64,000 nucleotides of DNA from Achromobacter sp. ASV32 (GTDB taxonomy: Bacteria; Pseudomonadota; Gammaproteobacteria; Burkholderiales; Burkholderiaceae_B). The stretch lies in contig NZ_JAELTJ010000009.1 in NCBI RefSeq assembly GCF_016428805.1, positions 22,962 through 86,961 on the forward strand. Reading direction: 5' to 3'. Below are positions 15,527 to 24,089 of this stretch, piece by piece. The first letter of the stretch is position 1; every line of letters starts with the position of its first letter. The position numbers were made by a program, and so were the translations under genes. The notes below the pieces were generated by a model, which made no database searches, was not told the origin of the DNA, and saw nothing but the letters and a program-made list of their open reading frames with translations.

Positions 15527-17401
15527 TCAGCGTGGAAAAATAAGTTGTGCCAAGTCGTTCTCAAGCGGTGACGGCTCGCCGCAAAGACGCGCCGCGATCA
15601 GATCGCCCATCAACGCCGACCATGACAGCCCCCGCGATGCGTAGCCGGCGGCCAGCCACAGGCCCGGCGCATGGGGCAGCTCCCCCACCGCGGGCAGGCG
15701 CCCCGGCAATACCGCCCGCCAGCCCGCCCAGCCCGGCAAGCTGCCCGGCGCCAGGGCCACGAACGCTGGCCACGCGCCCCCGAGCAAACCCGCAGCCTTG
15801 TCCAGCGTGACGCGCTGGCCCTCGGGGCCGATCTCGGCCTGGGTGGCGCCATGTACATAAGTGCTGCCCGCCACGCACCCCGCGCCGGTGTCCGGTAATA
15901 GATAGCCTTCGCCACCGACCACGCAGCGCGGACCGCCGCCCAGCGCTGCGGCCGGAATCAGGGTCACCTCACCAGCCAGCGCATGCATCTGGGCCACGCG
16001 CGGCAGCGGCTCCAGCAAACCGCTGGCTTGCAGCACATCGCGCGCGCCAAAGGCATTGGCCAGCACCACGGTCCCGGCCCGCGCCAATGCCGCGCCGGCG
16101 GCATCCAGTACGCGCCAGCCCGCCGCATCGGCCGCTACCTGCGCAACCTTGCCGGGCACGACCTGCACGCCGGGTGTTGCCAGCAACGCCGGAATCAACC
16201 GGTCGGGCTGCACCAGCATGCCCTGCCCGAAAAACACGCCACCCCGCGCCAACGGCAGGCCGGCCAGGACGCTGGCCTCGTCGCGGTTGACCTCGCGCAC
16301 CCAGTCGCGGGGGAACGCCAACGTTGCCAGCGTGCCGGCCAATGCCGCCGCCCGGCCTGCGTCGCGTTCCAGCTGTACCGTCCCGCAGACCGTGGGCGCG
16401 GCGCCCGGGGCAAGCGCCGCCCAGCGCGCCTGCGCCCGTGCGCTGCCAGCGCGTGACAAGCGCGCCCGCGCGTTGTCGTCGCGCGCCAGCACGGGTGTCA
16501 GCGCCGCCGCGGTATGACCGGCATGCGCGGCCACGCCTTGGGCCAGCCCGGCATCCACCACGGTGACGCGCCAGCCCCGCAGCGCCAGCGACTGCGCAAT
16601 GCCGGCGCCCGCCAGCCCCGCGCCGATCACGACGGCATGCCGGGCGTCGTCGGCCAGCGCGGGCGTCGCCGCGGCAGTCCCCGGCGCGGCGGCCACGGCG
16701 ACCGTCATGTGCCACTTGCCGCCATAGCCCGGCGCGCGGCGCGCCTCGAATCCCGCCTCTTGCAGCGCCCGCCGCAATTCGCCGGTGCACGCCCAGGTGG
16801 CCAGCGTCGCGCCGGGCGCGGCCAACCCCGCCAAGGTCTTGAGCAGCGGCGCCTGCCACATCTGCGGATTGCGCTCCGGCGCGAAACCATCCAGGAAATA
16901 CGCGTCCACCCTGGCCGACAGCCGCGGCGCCAGCGCCTGTGCGTCGCCGAAGCCCAGAGTGAGCGTCACGGCGCCGCCCTCGAATTCCAGCCGGTGCAGG
17001 CCCGGCAGCAGCGGCGGCCATTGCGCCGCCAGTTGTCCGGCCAAGTGCGCCAGGGACTCGGGCGCATGGCGCGTCAGCAGCGCCGCCAAGTCCGCGCGCG
17101 CGAACGGATGCGCCTCCAGCGACACCATGTGCAGCGTACGAGACCGTTGCGGATCATCGCGCCAGGCGCGCCACAGCGCCAGGAAGTTCAGCCCCAGGCC
17201 GAAACCGGTCTCGCACACCGTGAACGCGCCGCGCCCGCGCCAGCGCTCCGGCAAGCCGTTACCGCGCAGGAAGACGTGCTCGGCCTGACCCAACGCCCCG
17301 GACGGCGAGTGATACACGTCGCCATAGACCGGGCTGTAAAGCCGGCCTTGCGCGTCGAATTCCGCGGCGGCGGGGCTCAGGGGAACATAGGATGAAGACA
17401 T
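15527..17401 (-). CDS. mnmC: tRNA U34 modification bifunctional enzyme MnmC
   Basis: Completes mnm5s2U at the wobble base of certain tRNAs: the C-terminal FAD-dependent oxidase removes the carboxymethyl group of cmnm5, and the N-terminal methyltransferase adds a methyl from SAM. The 624-residue protein has the methyltransferase half ([18 protein letters not shown] about 60-80, [15 protein letters not shown] about 185) and an FAD Rossmann motif ([18 protein letters not shown] about 255), with the DAAO-like C terminus ([16 protein letters not shown]). I start at ATG 17401 ([10 protein letters not shown]), which gives the normal length; the upstream open frame is unrelated sequence. Divergent from the inositol-phosphatase family gene. 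Confidence 0.93.
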   Translation of the reverse strand: MSSSYVPLSPAAAEFDAQGRLYSPVYGDVYHSPSGALGQAEHVFLRGNGLPERWRGRGAFTVCETGFGLGLNFLALWRAWRDDPQRSRTLHMVSLEAHPFARADLAALLTRHAPESLAHLAGQLAAQWPPLLPGLHRLEFEGGAVTLTLGFGDAQALAPRLSARVDAYFLDGFAPERNPQMWQAPLLKTLAGLAAPGATLATWACTGELRRALQEAGFEARRAPGYGGKWHMTVAVAAAPGTAAATPALADDARHAVVIGAGLAGAGIAQSLALRGWRVTVVDAGLAQGVAAHAGHTAAALTPVLARDDNARARLSRAGSARAQARWAALAPGAAPTVCGTVQLERDAGRAAALAGTLATLAFPRDWVREVNRDEASVLAGLPLARGGVFFGQGMLVQPDRLIPALLATPGVQVVPGKVAQVAADAAGWRVLDAAGAALARAGTVVLANAFGARDVLQASGLLEPLPRVAQMHALAGEVTLIPAAALGGGPRCVVGGEGYLLPDTGAGCVAGSTYVHGATQAEIGPEGQRVTLDKAAGLLGGAWPAFVALAPGSLPGWAGWRAVLPGRLPAVGELPHAPGLWLAAGYASRGLSWSALMGDLIAARLCGEPSPLENDLAQLIFPR

Positions 17402-17543
17402 GGAAACCAGCGAATCGGACGGATATCGGAAAGAACGGATTATCGGACGGCTCGGCCACCTGCGTTGGATGGACGCCACGGAAACGGTCCGCTTTACGCG
17501 CGCCGCCACGGATTTGACGCACACCTGGGCTTACACTCGTTTC

Positions 17544-18419
17544 ATGGAAACCTATGATCAGCCCCGCTCGCTGGCTTCGCCCATTGACCTGTGCGCCGCG
17601 ATCGACGCTGCGGTCACGGCGGCGCATGCCGGTGCAGCCATCCTGCAATCCTACGCGCATCACCGCGCGGACCTCGTGATCGACCGCAAGGCGCGCAACG
17701 ATCTCGTGTCCCAGGCCGACCGCGAAGCAGAGGCCGTCATTATCCAAGCGCTGCAGGCCCGCACGCCCAAGTTCGGCATCGTCGCCGAAGAAACCGGCGG
17801 CCAGGCCCAAGGTACCGCCACCTGGTATATCGACCCGCTGGACGGCACCACCAACTTCCTGCACGACATCCCCCACTACGCCGTCTCGATCGCCCTGATC
17901 GCGCACGCGGGTGCCGCCGTCTCGGCCGACGAGCGCCTGGTCGTCGACACGCCCGTCGTCGGCGTGGTCTACGACCCCTGCCGCGAAGAACTCTTTACCG
18001 CCGTATACGGGTTGGGCGCGTGGCTCAACGGCCGCCGCATCACCTGCTCGCGCACCCGCACCCTCGAAGACTCGGTGCTGGCCACCGGTTTCCCGTTCCG
18101 CGATTTCTCTTTCGCGGGCCAATACATGCCGATGCTGCACGACGCCATCAACCGCGCCCGCGGCGTGCGGCGCATGGGCGCCGCCGCGCTGGACCTGGCG
18201 TGGACCGCTTGCGGCCGCTACGACGGCTATTGGGAAATGGGGCTGGCCCCCTGGGACGTGGCCGCCGGCACCCTGATCGTGCGCGAAGCGGGCGGCGCGT
18301 GCAGCGACATGCACCGCACCGACTCCTGGCCTATCGGCGGGCGGGTCGTGGCGGGCAATCCGGCCATCGAACGCGCCCTGCACGACATGATCGCGCCCCA
18401 CCTGGACCAGCCGGGCTGA
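17544..18419 (+). CDS. Inositol monophosphatase family protein (SuhB-like)
   Basis: A Mg-dependent sugar phosphatase of the inositol monophosphatase fold, 291 residues. Metal-site motifs are clear: the conserved Glu in GIVAEETGG (about 78-86), DPLDGTTNF at 96-104, and WDVAAGTLIVREAGG near 240-254. SuhB homologues dephosphorylate inositol-1-phosphate and also assist rRNA transcription and ribosome assembly; which role applies is not visible. ATG 17544 gives a family-like N terminus but no ribosome site. An in-frame ATG at 17400 has AGGA seven bases upstream and would add 48 residues, but that segment overlaps the start of mnmC and looks non-family. Confidence 0.88.
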   Translation: METYDQPRSLASPIDLCAAIDAAVTAAHAGAAILQSYAHHRADLVIDRKARNDLVSQADREAEAVIIQALQARTPKFGIVAEETGGQAQGTATWYIDPLDGTTNFLHDIPHYAVSIALIAHAGAAVSADERLVVDTPVVGVVYDPCREELFTAVYGLGAWLNGRRITCSRTRTLEDSVLATGFPFRDFSFAGQYMPMLHDAINRARGVRRMGAAALDLAWTACGRYDGYWEMGLAPWDVAAGTLIVREAGGACSDMHRTDSWPIGGRVVAGNPAIERALHDMIAPHLDQPG

Positions 18420-18440
18420 CGCCGGCCCTGGCCCTACCCG

Positions 18441-18462
18441 CCGCCTGATAGGAATCAGGCGG
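18441..18462. terminator. Hairpin between convergent genes
   Basis: Perfect 9-bp stem CCGCCTGAT/ATCAGGCGG with an AGGA loop, between the inositol-phosphatase family gene and fadD and overlapping the last codons of fadD. No T tract, so termination is only suggested by position. Confidence 0.4.
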
Positions 18463-20167
18463 TCTGGCCCTGCGGCGCCGCGGTCTTGGCAGCCTCCTGG
18501 GCATCCGGACGCAATTCACGGCGCAGGATCTTGCCGACATTGCTCTTGGGCAGTTCATTACGGAACTCCACGAAGCGCGGCCGCTTGTAGCCGGTCAGCT
18601 TGTCCTTGCACCATGCCTGCACGTCGGCCTCGGTCAGCGCCGGATCTTTCTTCACCACGAACACCTTCACGGCCTCGCCCGAATGCTCGTCCGGCACGCC
18701 GATGGCCGCGCATTCCAGCACGCCCGGCATCTGCGCCACGGCGGCTTCGACCTCGTTCGGGTACACCTTGAAGCCGGACACCGTGATCATGTCCTTCTTG
18801 CGGTCGACAATGCGGGTATAGCCCTTGTCATCCATGATGCCGATATCGCCCGTGCGGAAAAAACCATCGGCGGTCATGGCATGGCGGGTTTCCTCGGGCT
18901 TTTGCCAGTAGCCCACCATGACCTGCGGTCCGCGGATGGCGACTTCGCCGCGCTCGCCCAATGGCACTTCGTTGCCGGCATCGTCCAGGATTGCAACGTA
19001 GGTGGACGGCAAGGGCAGGCCGATCGAGCCCGAGTACGACGTGGCGTTGGTCGGGTTGGCGGTCGCCACGGGCGAGGTTTCGGACAAGCCATAGCCTTCG
19101 ATCAGCGGCCGGCCGGTGATTTTCAACCAGCGCTCGGCCACCACCTGCTGCACCGCCATGCCGCCGCCCAGCGACAGCCGCAACTCGGAAAAGTCCAGCT
19201 TGGCGAAATCCTCGTTGTGCACCAGTGCGTTAAACAGCGTATTGACGCCCGGAAACACGGTAATCGGGTGCTTGCGCCACGCGGCAATCAACGACGGCTG
19301 GTCGCGCGGGTTGATGATCAGCACATTGCGCATGCCCGCGTACAAGCCATACAGACCGGCAACCGTCATGGCGAACACGTGATAAAGCGGCAAGGCGCTC
19401 AGGACGGTCATCTGGCGCGCCGCCACATCGTGCAGCGCGGGCGCGGCCACGACCTCCATCTGCAACACGTTGGCGGTCAGGTTGCGATGGGACAGCATCG
19501 CCCCCTTGGGCACGCCGGTAGTGCCGCCGGTGTATTGCAGCACCGCCAGGTCGTCCATCGAAATCACCGGCGCGGCAAACGGCAGCGCGGCGCCCTGGCG
19601 CAGCACCTTGGATAGCATCAGCGCGCCGTCGAGGCGCCAGGGGGGCACCAGTTTCTTGACATAGCGGGCCGCCAGGTTGACCAGCGGCGCCTTCAGCCCG
19701 CCCAGCAGGTCGCCAGGACCGGTCACGACGATGTGCTTGAGCTGGCCGCGGTCGGTCACGTTTTGCAGGGTGTGCGCGAAGTTCTCGAGAATCACGATGA
19801 CGGACGCGCCGCTGTCCAGCAGTTGGCGCTGCAGCTCGTCGGGGGTGTACAGCGGGTTGACGTTCACCACAGCATGAGCGGCCCGCAGCGTACCCAGCAT
19901 GGCCACCAGATAGGCCGGGACATTGGGCATCATCAGCGCGACCCGCGACCCCTTGGGCAACGCCAGGCTCTGCAGCCAGCCGGCGAACGCGCGGGCATGC
20001 GCATCCAGTTGCGCGAAGGTGATGTCGCTGCCCATGGCGGTGCAGGCGACCCGATCCGCGTACTGCTTGCAGGCCCGGTCCAGCAAGTCAGTCAGCGACG
20101 TATAGCCGTCGGTGGAGATATCGGCGGGAACCCCTTGCGGGTAATGGGCAAGCCACGGACGGTTCAT
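18455..20167 (-). CDS. fadD: Long-chain-fatty-acid-CoA ligase FadD
   Basis: Activates long-chain fatty acids to acyl-CoA through an acyl-AMP intermediate, feeding beta-oxidation; in E. coli the enzyme works at the inner membrane face. The 570-residue length fits. Motifs: AMP-binding P-loop YTGGTTGVPKGAML at about 212-225, IEGYGLSETSP near 355, the FRTGDIG segment, and the C-terminal KVYPNEVEAAVAQMPGV with the adenylation lysine in GKILRREL. ATG 20167 is preceded by GGAG at eight bases, so I prefer it to the in-frame ATG five codons upstream. Monocistronic and divergent from the M20 hydrolase. Confidence 0.92.
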   Translation of the reverse strand: MNRPWLAHYPQGVPADISTDGYTSLTDLLDRACKQYADRVACTAMGSDITFAQLDAHARAFAGWLQSLALPKGSRVALMMPNVPAYLVAMLGTLRAAHAVVNVNPLYTPDELQRQLLDSGASVIVILENFAHTLQNVTDRGQLKHIVVTGPGDLLGGLKAPLVNLAARYVKKLVPPWRLDGALMLSKVLRQGAALPFAAPVISMDDLAVLQYTGGTTGVPKGAMLSHRNLTANVLQMEVVAAPALHDVAARQMTVLSALPLYHVFAMTVAGLYGLYAGMRNVLIINPRDQPSLIAAWRKHPITVFPGVNTLFNALVHNEDFAKLDFSELRLSLGGGMAVQQVVAERWLKITGRPLIEGYGLSETSPVATANPTNATSYSGSIGLPLPSTYVAILDDAGNEVPLGERGEVAIRGPQVMVGYWQKPEETRHAMTADGFFRTGDIGIMDDKGYTRIVDRKKDMITVSGFKVYPNEVEAAVAQMPGVLECAAIGVPDEHSGEAVKVFVVKKDPALTEADVQAWCKDKLTGYKRPRFVEFRNELPKSNVGKILRRELRPDAQEAAKTAAPQGQTA

Positions 20168-20243
20168 GGTGTTTGTCTCCATTAAATTGGTTTTTGATTG
20201 ATGATAACCTTGTTGCGTTCCCAAATTCCGCCTGATCCCTCCC

Positions 20244-21437
20244 ATGAAACTGCTCGAACCCATCGTCGCCTGGCACAACGATATCTCCCAGATCCGACGC
20301 GACATCCACGCGCATCCTGAATTGGCGTTCGAAGAATTCCGCACCGCGGACGTGGTGGCGGCCAAGCTTGAAGAATGGGGGATCGAGATCCACCGCGGCC
20401 TGGGCGGCACCGGCGTCGTTGGCATCATCCGCGGCAACCTGCCTGGCGATCGCGCCGTGGGCCTGCGCGCCGACATGGACGCCCTGCCCATGCAGGAAGC
20501 CAACACCTTCGACCACGCCAGCAAGCACGACGGCAAGATGCACGCCTGCGGCCACGATGGCCACACCGCCATGCTGCTGGCCGGGGCGCGTTACCTGTCG
20601 CAGCACCGCGACTTCGCCGGCACGGTCTATGTGATCTTCCAGCCCGCCGAAGAAGGCGGCGGCGGCGCCAAGCGCATGATCGACGATGGCCTGTTCACCC
20701 GCTTCCCCATGGAAGCCGTGTTCGGCATGCACAACTGGCCCGGCATGAAGCCCGGCCAGTTCGGCGTGACCGCCGGCCCCATCATGGCCTCGAGCAACGA
20801 ATTCTCCATCGTGATCAAGGGCAAGGGTACCCACGCCGGCATGCCCAACCTGGGCATCGACCCGGTCATGGCCGCGGTGCAGCTGGCGCAATCGCTGCAG
20901 ACCATCATCACGCGCAACCGCAATCCGCTGGACGCCGCGGTGCTGAGCATCACGCAGATCCACGCGGGCAGCGCCGACAACGTCGTGCCCAACCACGCCG
21001 AACTGCGCGGCACCGTGCGCACCTTCACGCTGGACGTGCTGGACCTGATCGAACGCCGTATGGAAGAGATCTCGCGCCATACCTGCGCGGCCATGGATTG
21101 CGATGTGCAGTTCACCTTCCAGCGCAACTACCCGCCCACCATCAACCACCCCGAAGAAGCCGCATTCTGTGCCGATGTCATGCGCGACATCGTCGGCGAC
21201 GACATGGTCAACGACCACGTCCAACCCACCATGGGCGCCGAAGACTTCGCCTTCATGCTGCAGGAACTGCCGGGCGCCTACGTCTGGATCGGCAACGGCA
21301 GCGGCGACCACCGCGCCACCGGCCACGGCCTGGGCCCCTGCATGCTGCACAACGGCAGCTACGATTTCAACGATGACCTGCTGCCGCTGGGCGGCACCTA
21401 CTGGGTGCAGCTGGCGCTCAAGCGCCTGGCCAAGTAA
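20244..21437 (+). CDS. M20 family amidohydrolase (hippurate hydrolase-like)
   Basis: A 397-residue metallopeptidase of the M20D group that cleaves N-acyl amino acids or related amides. Visible features: a metal-site HACGHDGH (about 103-110), GLRADMDALPM at 75, EEGGGGAKRM with the catalytic/metal glutamates at about 138, a lid domain containing THAGMPNLGIDPV, and a late metal-binding segment MGAEDFAFML. No signal peptide. Substrate is unknown; relatives include hippuricase and IAA-amino acid hydrolase. A second, closely similar gene lies at 60341-61534. Confidence 0.9.
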   Translation: MKLLEPIVAWHNDISQIRRDIHAHPELAFEEFRTADVVAAKLEEWGIEIHRGLGGTGVVGIIRGNLPGDRAVGLRADMDALPMQEANTFDHASKHDGKMHACGHDGHTAMLLAGARYLSQHRDFAGTVYVIFQPAEEGGGGAKRMIDDGLFTRFPMEAVFGMHNWPGMKPGQFGVTAGPIMASSNEFSIVIKGKGTHAGMPNLGIDPVMAAVQLAQSLQTIITRNRNPLDAAVLSITQIHAGSADNVVPNHAELRGTVRTFTLDVLDLIERRMEEISRHTCAAMDCDVQFTFQRNYPPTINHPEEAAFCADVMRDIVGDDMVNDHVQPTMGAEDFAFMLQELPGAYVWIGNGSGDHRATGHGLGPCMLHNGSYDFNDDLLPLGGTYWVQLALKRLAK

Positions 21438-21441
21438 TGCG

Positions 21442-22335
21442 CTAGACCGGTTGCCCCGCGCCCACCGCCAGGCACATCGCCAGGAAGCGCTGGGCGGCGC
21501 GGGCGGCGGCATCCGCGTGCGGCACCAGGATGCTCAGGGTGCGTGTCAGCGGCCGGGGCAACAGCCGCAACGCCGCCAGCGCACCGTCTTCGTGCCGCAT
21601 CGACATCGCCGACACGAAGCCCACCCCCAGGCCGGCGCGCACGGCCTGCTTCACGCCTTCCACGCCCGCCAGCTCCAGCCCCACCGACGGGGCCAGCCCC
21701 GCATCGGCGAAGGCCCGCTCGACCAACCGTCGCACGCCTGAACCCGGTTCGCGCATCACCAGCGGTGACGCCCCCAGGTCCCGCAGCGTCACCGCCCCCT
21801 TGCCCGCGAGGGCGTGGTCGGCCCGCACGATCGCCACCACTTCATCTTGCCGCCAGGCGTGCACCGCGGTGTCGCCGGGCAGGCCTGCCGGCACGTCGCC
21901 TTCAATGAAGGCCAGGTCCAGCGCGGGCAGGCGCTCGACGATTTCCCGTGTGTTGCCATCGGACAGATGCAGGCTGACCGCCGGAAAGGCATGACGAAAG
22001 TCCGCCACCAAGGCGGGCAGCAGATAGCTGGCCGGCGTGGTGCTGGCCCCCAGCCGCAACGCGCCGGTTTCCAGCCCGCGCCAGGATTCACGCACCGCCT
22101 GGGCCTGGCGGTACACCTGACGCAATTGGCGCGCCTGTTCAGCCACGCGCTCGCCGGCTTCGGTCAGCGCGATGCCGTGGCCGCTGCGGCGGTATAGCGG
22201 CTCGCCAAACCATTCCTGCAAGGCACGCAATTGGCCTGACACCGCAGGCTGCGACAGATGCAGTGTCTGCGCGGCCCGGCTGATGTTGCCGGCGTCGGCC
22301 ACGGCGGCGAAGGTAAGCAGTTGATCAGGAGTCAT
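21442..22335 (-). CDS. LysR family regulator, probable control of the YeiH-like gene
   Basis: A 297-residue LysR-type regulator with an N-terminal winged helix (DQLLTFAAVADAGNISRAAQ then TLHLSQPAVSGQLRALQEWF) and a periplasmic-binding-like effector domain. It is divergent from a YeiH-type transporter, the same arrangement as the E. coli yeiE-yeiH pair, so regulation of the transporter is a reasonable inference. The 144-bp intergenic region has an operator-like T-N11-A palindrome. Effector unknown. Confidence 0.9.
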   Translation of the reverse strand: MTPDQLLTFAAVADAGNISRAAQTLHLSQPAVSGQLRALQEWFGEPLYRRSGHGIALTEAGERVAEQARQLRQVYRQAQAVRESWRGLETGALRLGASTTPASYLLPALVADFRHAFPAVSLHLSDGNTREIVERLPALDLAFIEGDVPAGLPGDTAVHAWRQDEVVAIVRADHALAGKGAVTLRDLGASPLVMREPGSGVRRLVERAFADAGLAPSVGLELAGVEGVKQAVRAGLGVGFVSAMSMRHEDGALAALRLLPRPLTRTLSILVPHADAAARAAQRFLAMCLAVGAGQPV

Positions 22336-22376
22336 GGGCGCAAGACTGGGGAGGTGGCGATGGCGTGCCGCACAAA

Positions 22377-22393
22377 TATCAGAATTCCTGATA
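22377..22393. promoter_or_regulatory. Candidate LysR box in the yeiH divergent promoter
   Basis: TATCAGAATTCCTGATA: perfect 6-bp arms with a 5-nt centre, containing the T-N11-A pattern of LysR sites. It lies 42 bp from the regulator start and 87 bp from the transporter start. Confidence 0.6.
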
Positions 22394-22400
22394 CTTCATA

Positions 22401-22421
22401 TTGAAAATAAAGATTTTTCAA
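22401..22421. promoter_or_regulatory. Second inverted repeat in the yeiH divergent promoter
   Basis: TTGAAAA-N7-TTTTCAA, 7-bp perfect arms, just 7 bp beyond the first palindrome. It may be the weaker activation half-site of the same regulator or a site for another factor. Confidence 0.45.
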
Positions 22422-22479
22422 ATAGTAGGCCTGAAATTAATATTTCGCCTAGTTATTTAGATATGCCCAAAGGCCCGCC

Positions 22480-23571
22480 ATGAGCTCCGCCACCAGCACC
22501 ACCGCCCCGCTGTCTCCCGCCACCCCGGCCAGCCCCTCCGTTTCGGCTGCCACCGCCACCCCCTGGCGCGACAAACTCAACGGCGTGCTGTTCGTCGGCC
22601 TCATGGCCGCCGCCGTCATGCAGCTGGCCGACCTGCCCGCCATCCGCCAGCTGGGTTTTTCGCCCCTGGTGGTCGGCATCGTCTGCGGCATGCTGTACGG
22701 CAACTTCCTGCGCGGCACGATGCCGGTGGATTGGGGCGTGGGCGTCAATTTCACCGCGCGCCGCCTCTTGCGCATCGCCGTGGCCTTCTATGGCCTGAAC
22801 ATCAGCATCCAGCAGATCGCCGCCGTGGGCCTGCCCGGCCTGGCCGTGTCGGTCGCGGTGGTGGTGGGCACGCTGCTGATCGGCACCCTGGTCGGCCAGC
22901 GCCTGCTGGGCCTGGACCGCGACACCGCCATGCTGACCGCGGCCGGCAGCGCCATCTGCGGCGCGGCCGCCGTGCTGGCCTTCGAGCCGACCCTGCGCGC
23001 GGCCCCGCACAAGAGCGCCGTCGCCGTGGCCACCGTGGTGCTGTTCGGCACGTTGTCCATGTTCCTGTATCCCGTGCTGTACCACGCGGGCTGGCTGCAG
23101 TTCGACACCCAGGCCCTGGGCATCTACATCGGCGGCACCATCCACGAAGTGGCGCAGGTGGTCGGCGCGGCCAGCAACATCGACCCGGCCACCACGGAAG
23201 TGGCCACCATCGTGAAGATGACCCGCGTCGCCCTGCTGGTGCCGGTGCTGCTGGTCCTGGGGCTGTACCTGCGCAGCGCCGCCAGCCACGCCGGCGGCCA
23301 GGCCAAGGGCGCCAAGCTGCCCATCCCCTGGTTCGCGGTCGGCTTCCTGGTCCTGGCCATCATCAACTCGCTCAATATCATTCCGGCCGATGCCGTGGCC
23401 GCCATCCGCCGCCTGGACGTCTTCGCGCTGACCATGGCCATGACCGCGCTGGGCATCGAAACCCGCTTCGCGCAGATCCGCAAGGCCGGCCCTCGCGTGA
23501 TGGCGCTGGGCCTGATCCTCTACGCCTGGTTGCTGGTGGGCGGCTACGGCATCGTCAAGCTGGCTTCCTGA
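22480..23571 (+). CDS. YeiH family putative sulfate exporter
   Basis: A 363-residue polytopic inner-membrane protein of the UPF0324/YeiH family. About ten hydrophobic segments are visible; conserved family stretches include VGIVCGMLYGN, AGSAICGAAAVLA (about 150-162) and GGTIHEVAQVVGAASN (about 217-232). Family members are annotated as putative sulfate exporters, with evidence mainly from taurine/sulfonate degraders, so the substrate here is uncertain. It is divergent from a LysR regulator and is followed by a terminator. The first 20 residues are S/T/A/P-rich and probably cytoplasmic. Confidence 0.88.
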   Translation: MSSATSTTAPLSPATPASPSVSAATATPWRDKLNGVLFVGLMAAAVMQLADLPAIRQLGFSPLVVGIVCGMLYGNFLRGTMPVDWGVGVNFTARRLLRIAVAFYGLNISIQQIAAVGLPGLAVSVAVVVGTLLIGTLVGQRLLGLDRDTAMLTAAGSAICGAAAVLAFEPTLRAAPHKSAVAVATVVLFGTLSMFLYPVLYHAGWLQFDTQALGIYIGGTIHEVAQVVGAASNIDPATTEVATIVKMTRVALLVPVLLVLGLYLRSAASHAGGQAKGAKLPIPWFAVGFLVLAIINSLNIIPADAVAAIRRLDVFALTMAMTALGIETRFAQIRKAGPRVMALGLILYAWLLVGGYGIVKLAS

Positions 23572-23594
23572 TCCCGCCACAAACCGCGTCAGCA

Positions 23595-23627
23595 GGCCCC
23601 CGGCACGCGCCCGGGGGCCACGTTTTT
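23595..23627 (+). terminator. Terminator of the YeiH-like gene
   Basis: GC stem GGCCCCCGG/CCGGGGGCC with a 7-nt loop, then ACG and TTTTT, 24 bp after the stop codon. Confidence 0.85.
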
Positions 23628-23668
23628 CCTGCATAATCGGCTGGTTGCCTTGCATTGGAGCCGGCCGC

Positions 23669-24079
23669 ATGACCTCCAGCACCAAAACCCCCTTCACGAC
23701 TTTGCCCGCCGATCGCGACGCGGTATTGCGCGTCATGCCGATGCCGGCCGACGCCAATATCCACGGGGACGTTTTCGGCGGCTGGATCATGTCCCAGGTC
23801 GACATCGCGGGGTCCATTCCCGCCGCCCGCCGCGCGGCCGGCCGGGTCGCCACCGTCGCCGTCAATGCCTTCCAGTTCAAGCAGCCCGTTTTCGTGGGCG
23901 ACCTGCTCAGCTTCTACGCCGCGGTGATCAAGACCGGCAAGACCTCCGTCACCGTCTCGGTCGAGGTCTACGCGGAACGCCAGCGCCTGGACGCCGAAGT
24001 GGTCAAGGTCACCGAAGCCACCCTGACCTACGTCGCTACCGACGAAGCGCGGCGCAGCCGCCCCCTTCCTACTCTTTGA
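23669..24079 (+). CDS. Acyl-CoA thioesterase, YciA type
   Basis: A 136-residue hotdog-fold thioesterase that hydrolyses acyl-CoA to free acid and CoA. The hallmark is ANIHGDVFGGWIMSQVD (about 28-44), with the catalytic Asp in the GDVFGG segment and the helix that follows, then NAFQFKQPVFVGDLL and VEVYAERQ. YciA relatives form trimers of dimers and are inhibited by CoA. ATG 23669 has GGAG eight bases upstream, so I prefer it to the in-frame ATG eight codons earlier. It lies 10 bp upstream of mgtE, probably in one transcript. Confidence 0.9.
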   Translation: MTSSTKTPFTTLPADRDAVLRVMPMPADANIHGDVFGGWIMSQVDIAGSIPAARRAAGRVATVAVNAFQFKQPVFVGDLLSFYAAVIKTGKTSVTVSVEVYAERQRLDAEVVKVTEATLTYVATDEARRSRPLPTL

Positions 24080-24089
24080 GCCGTAACGC

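Noticed and set aside
13004..15571. Open frame of 855 codons on the plus strand
   Set aside because: Antisense shadow of the GH31 gene; composition typical of a reverse frame in GC-rich DNA.
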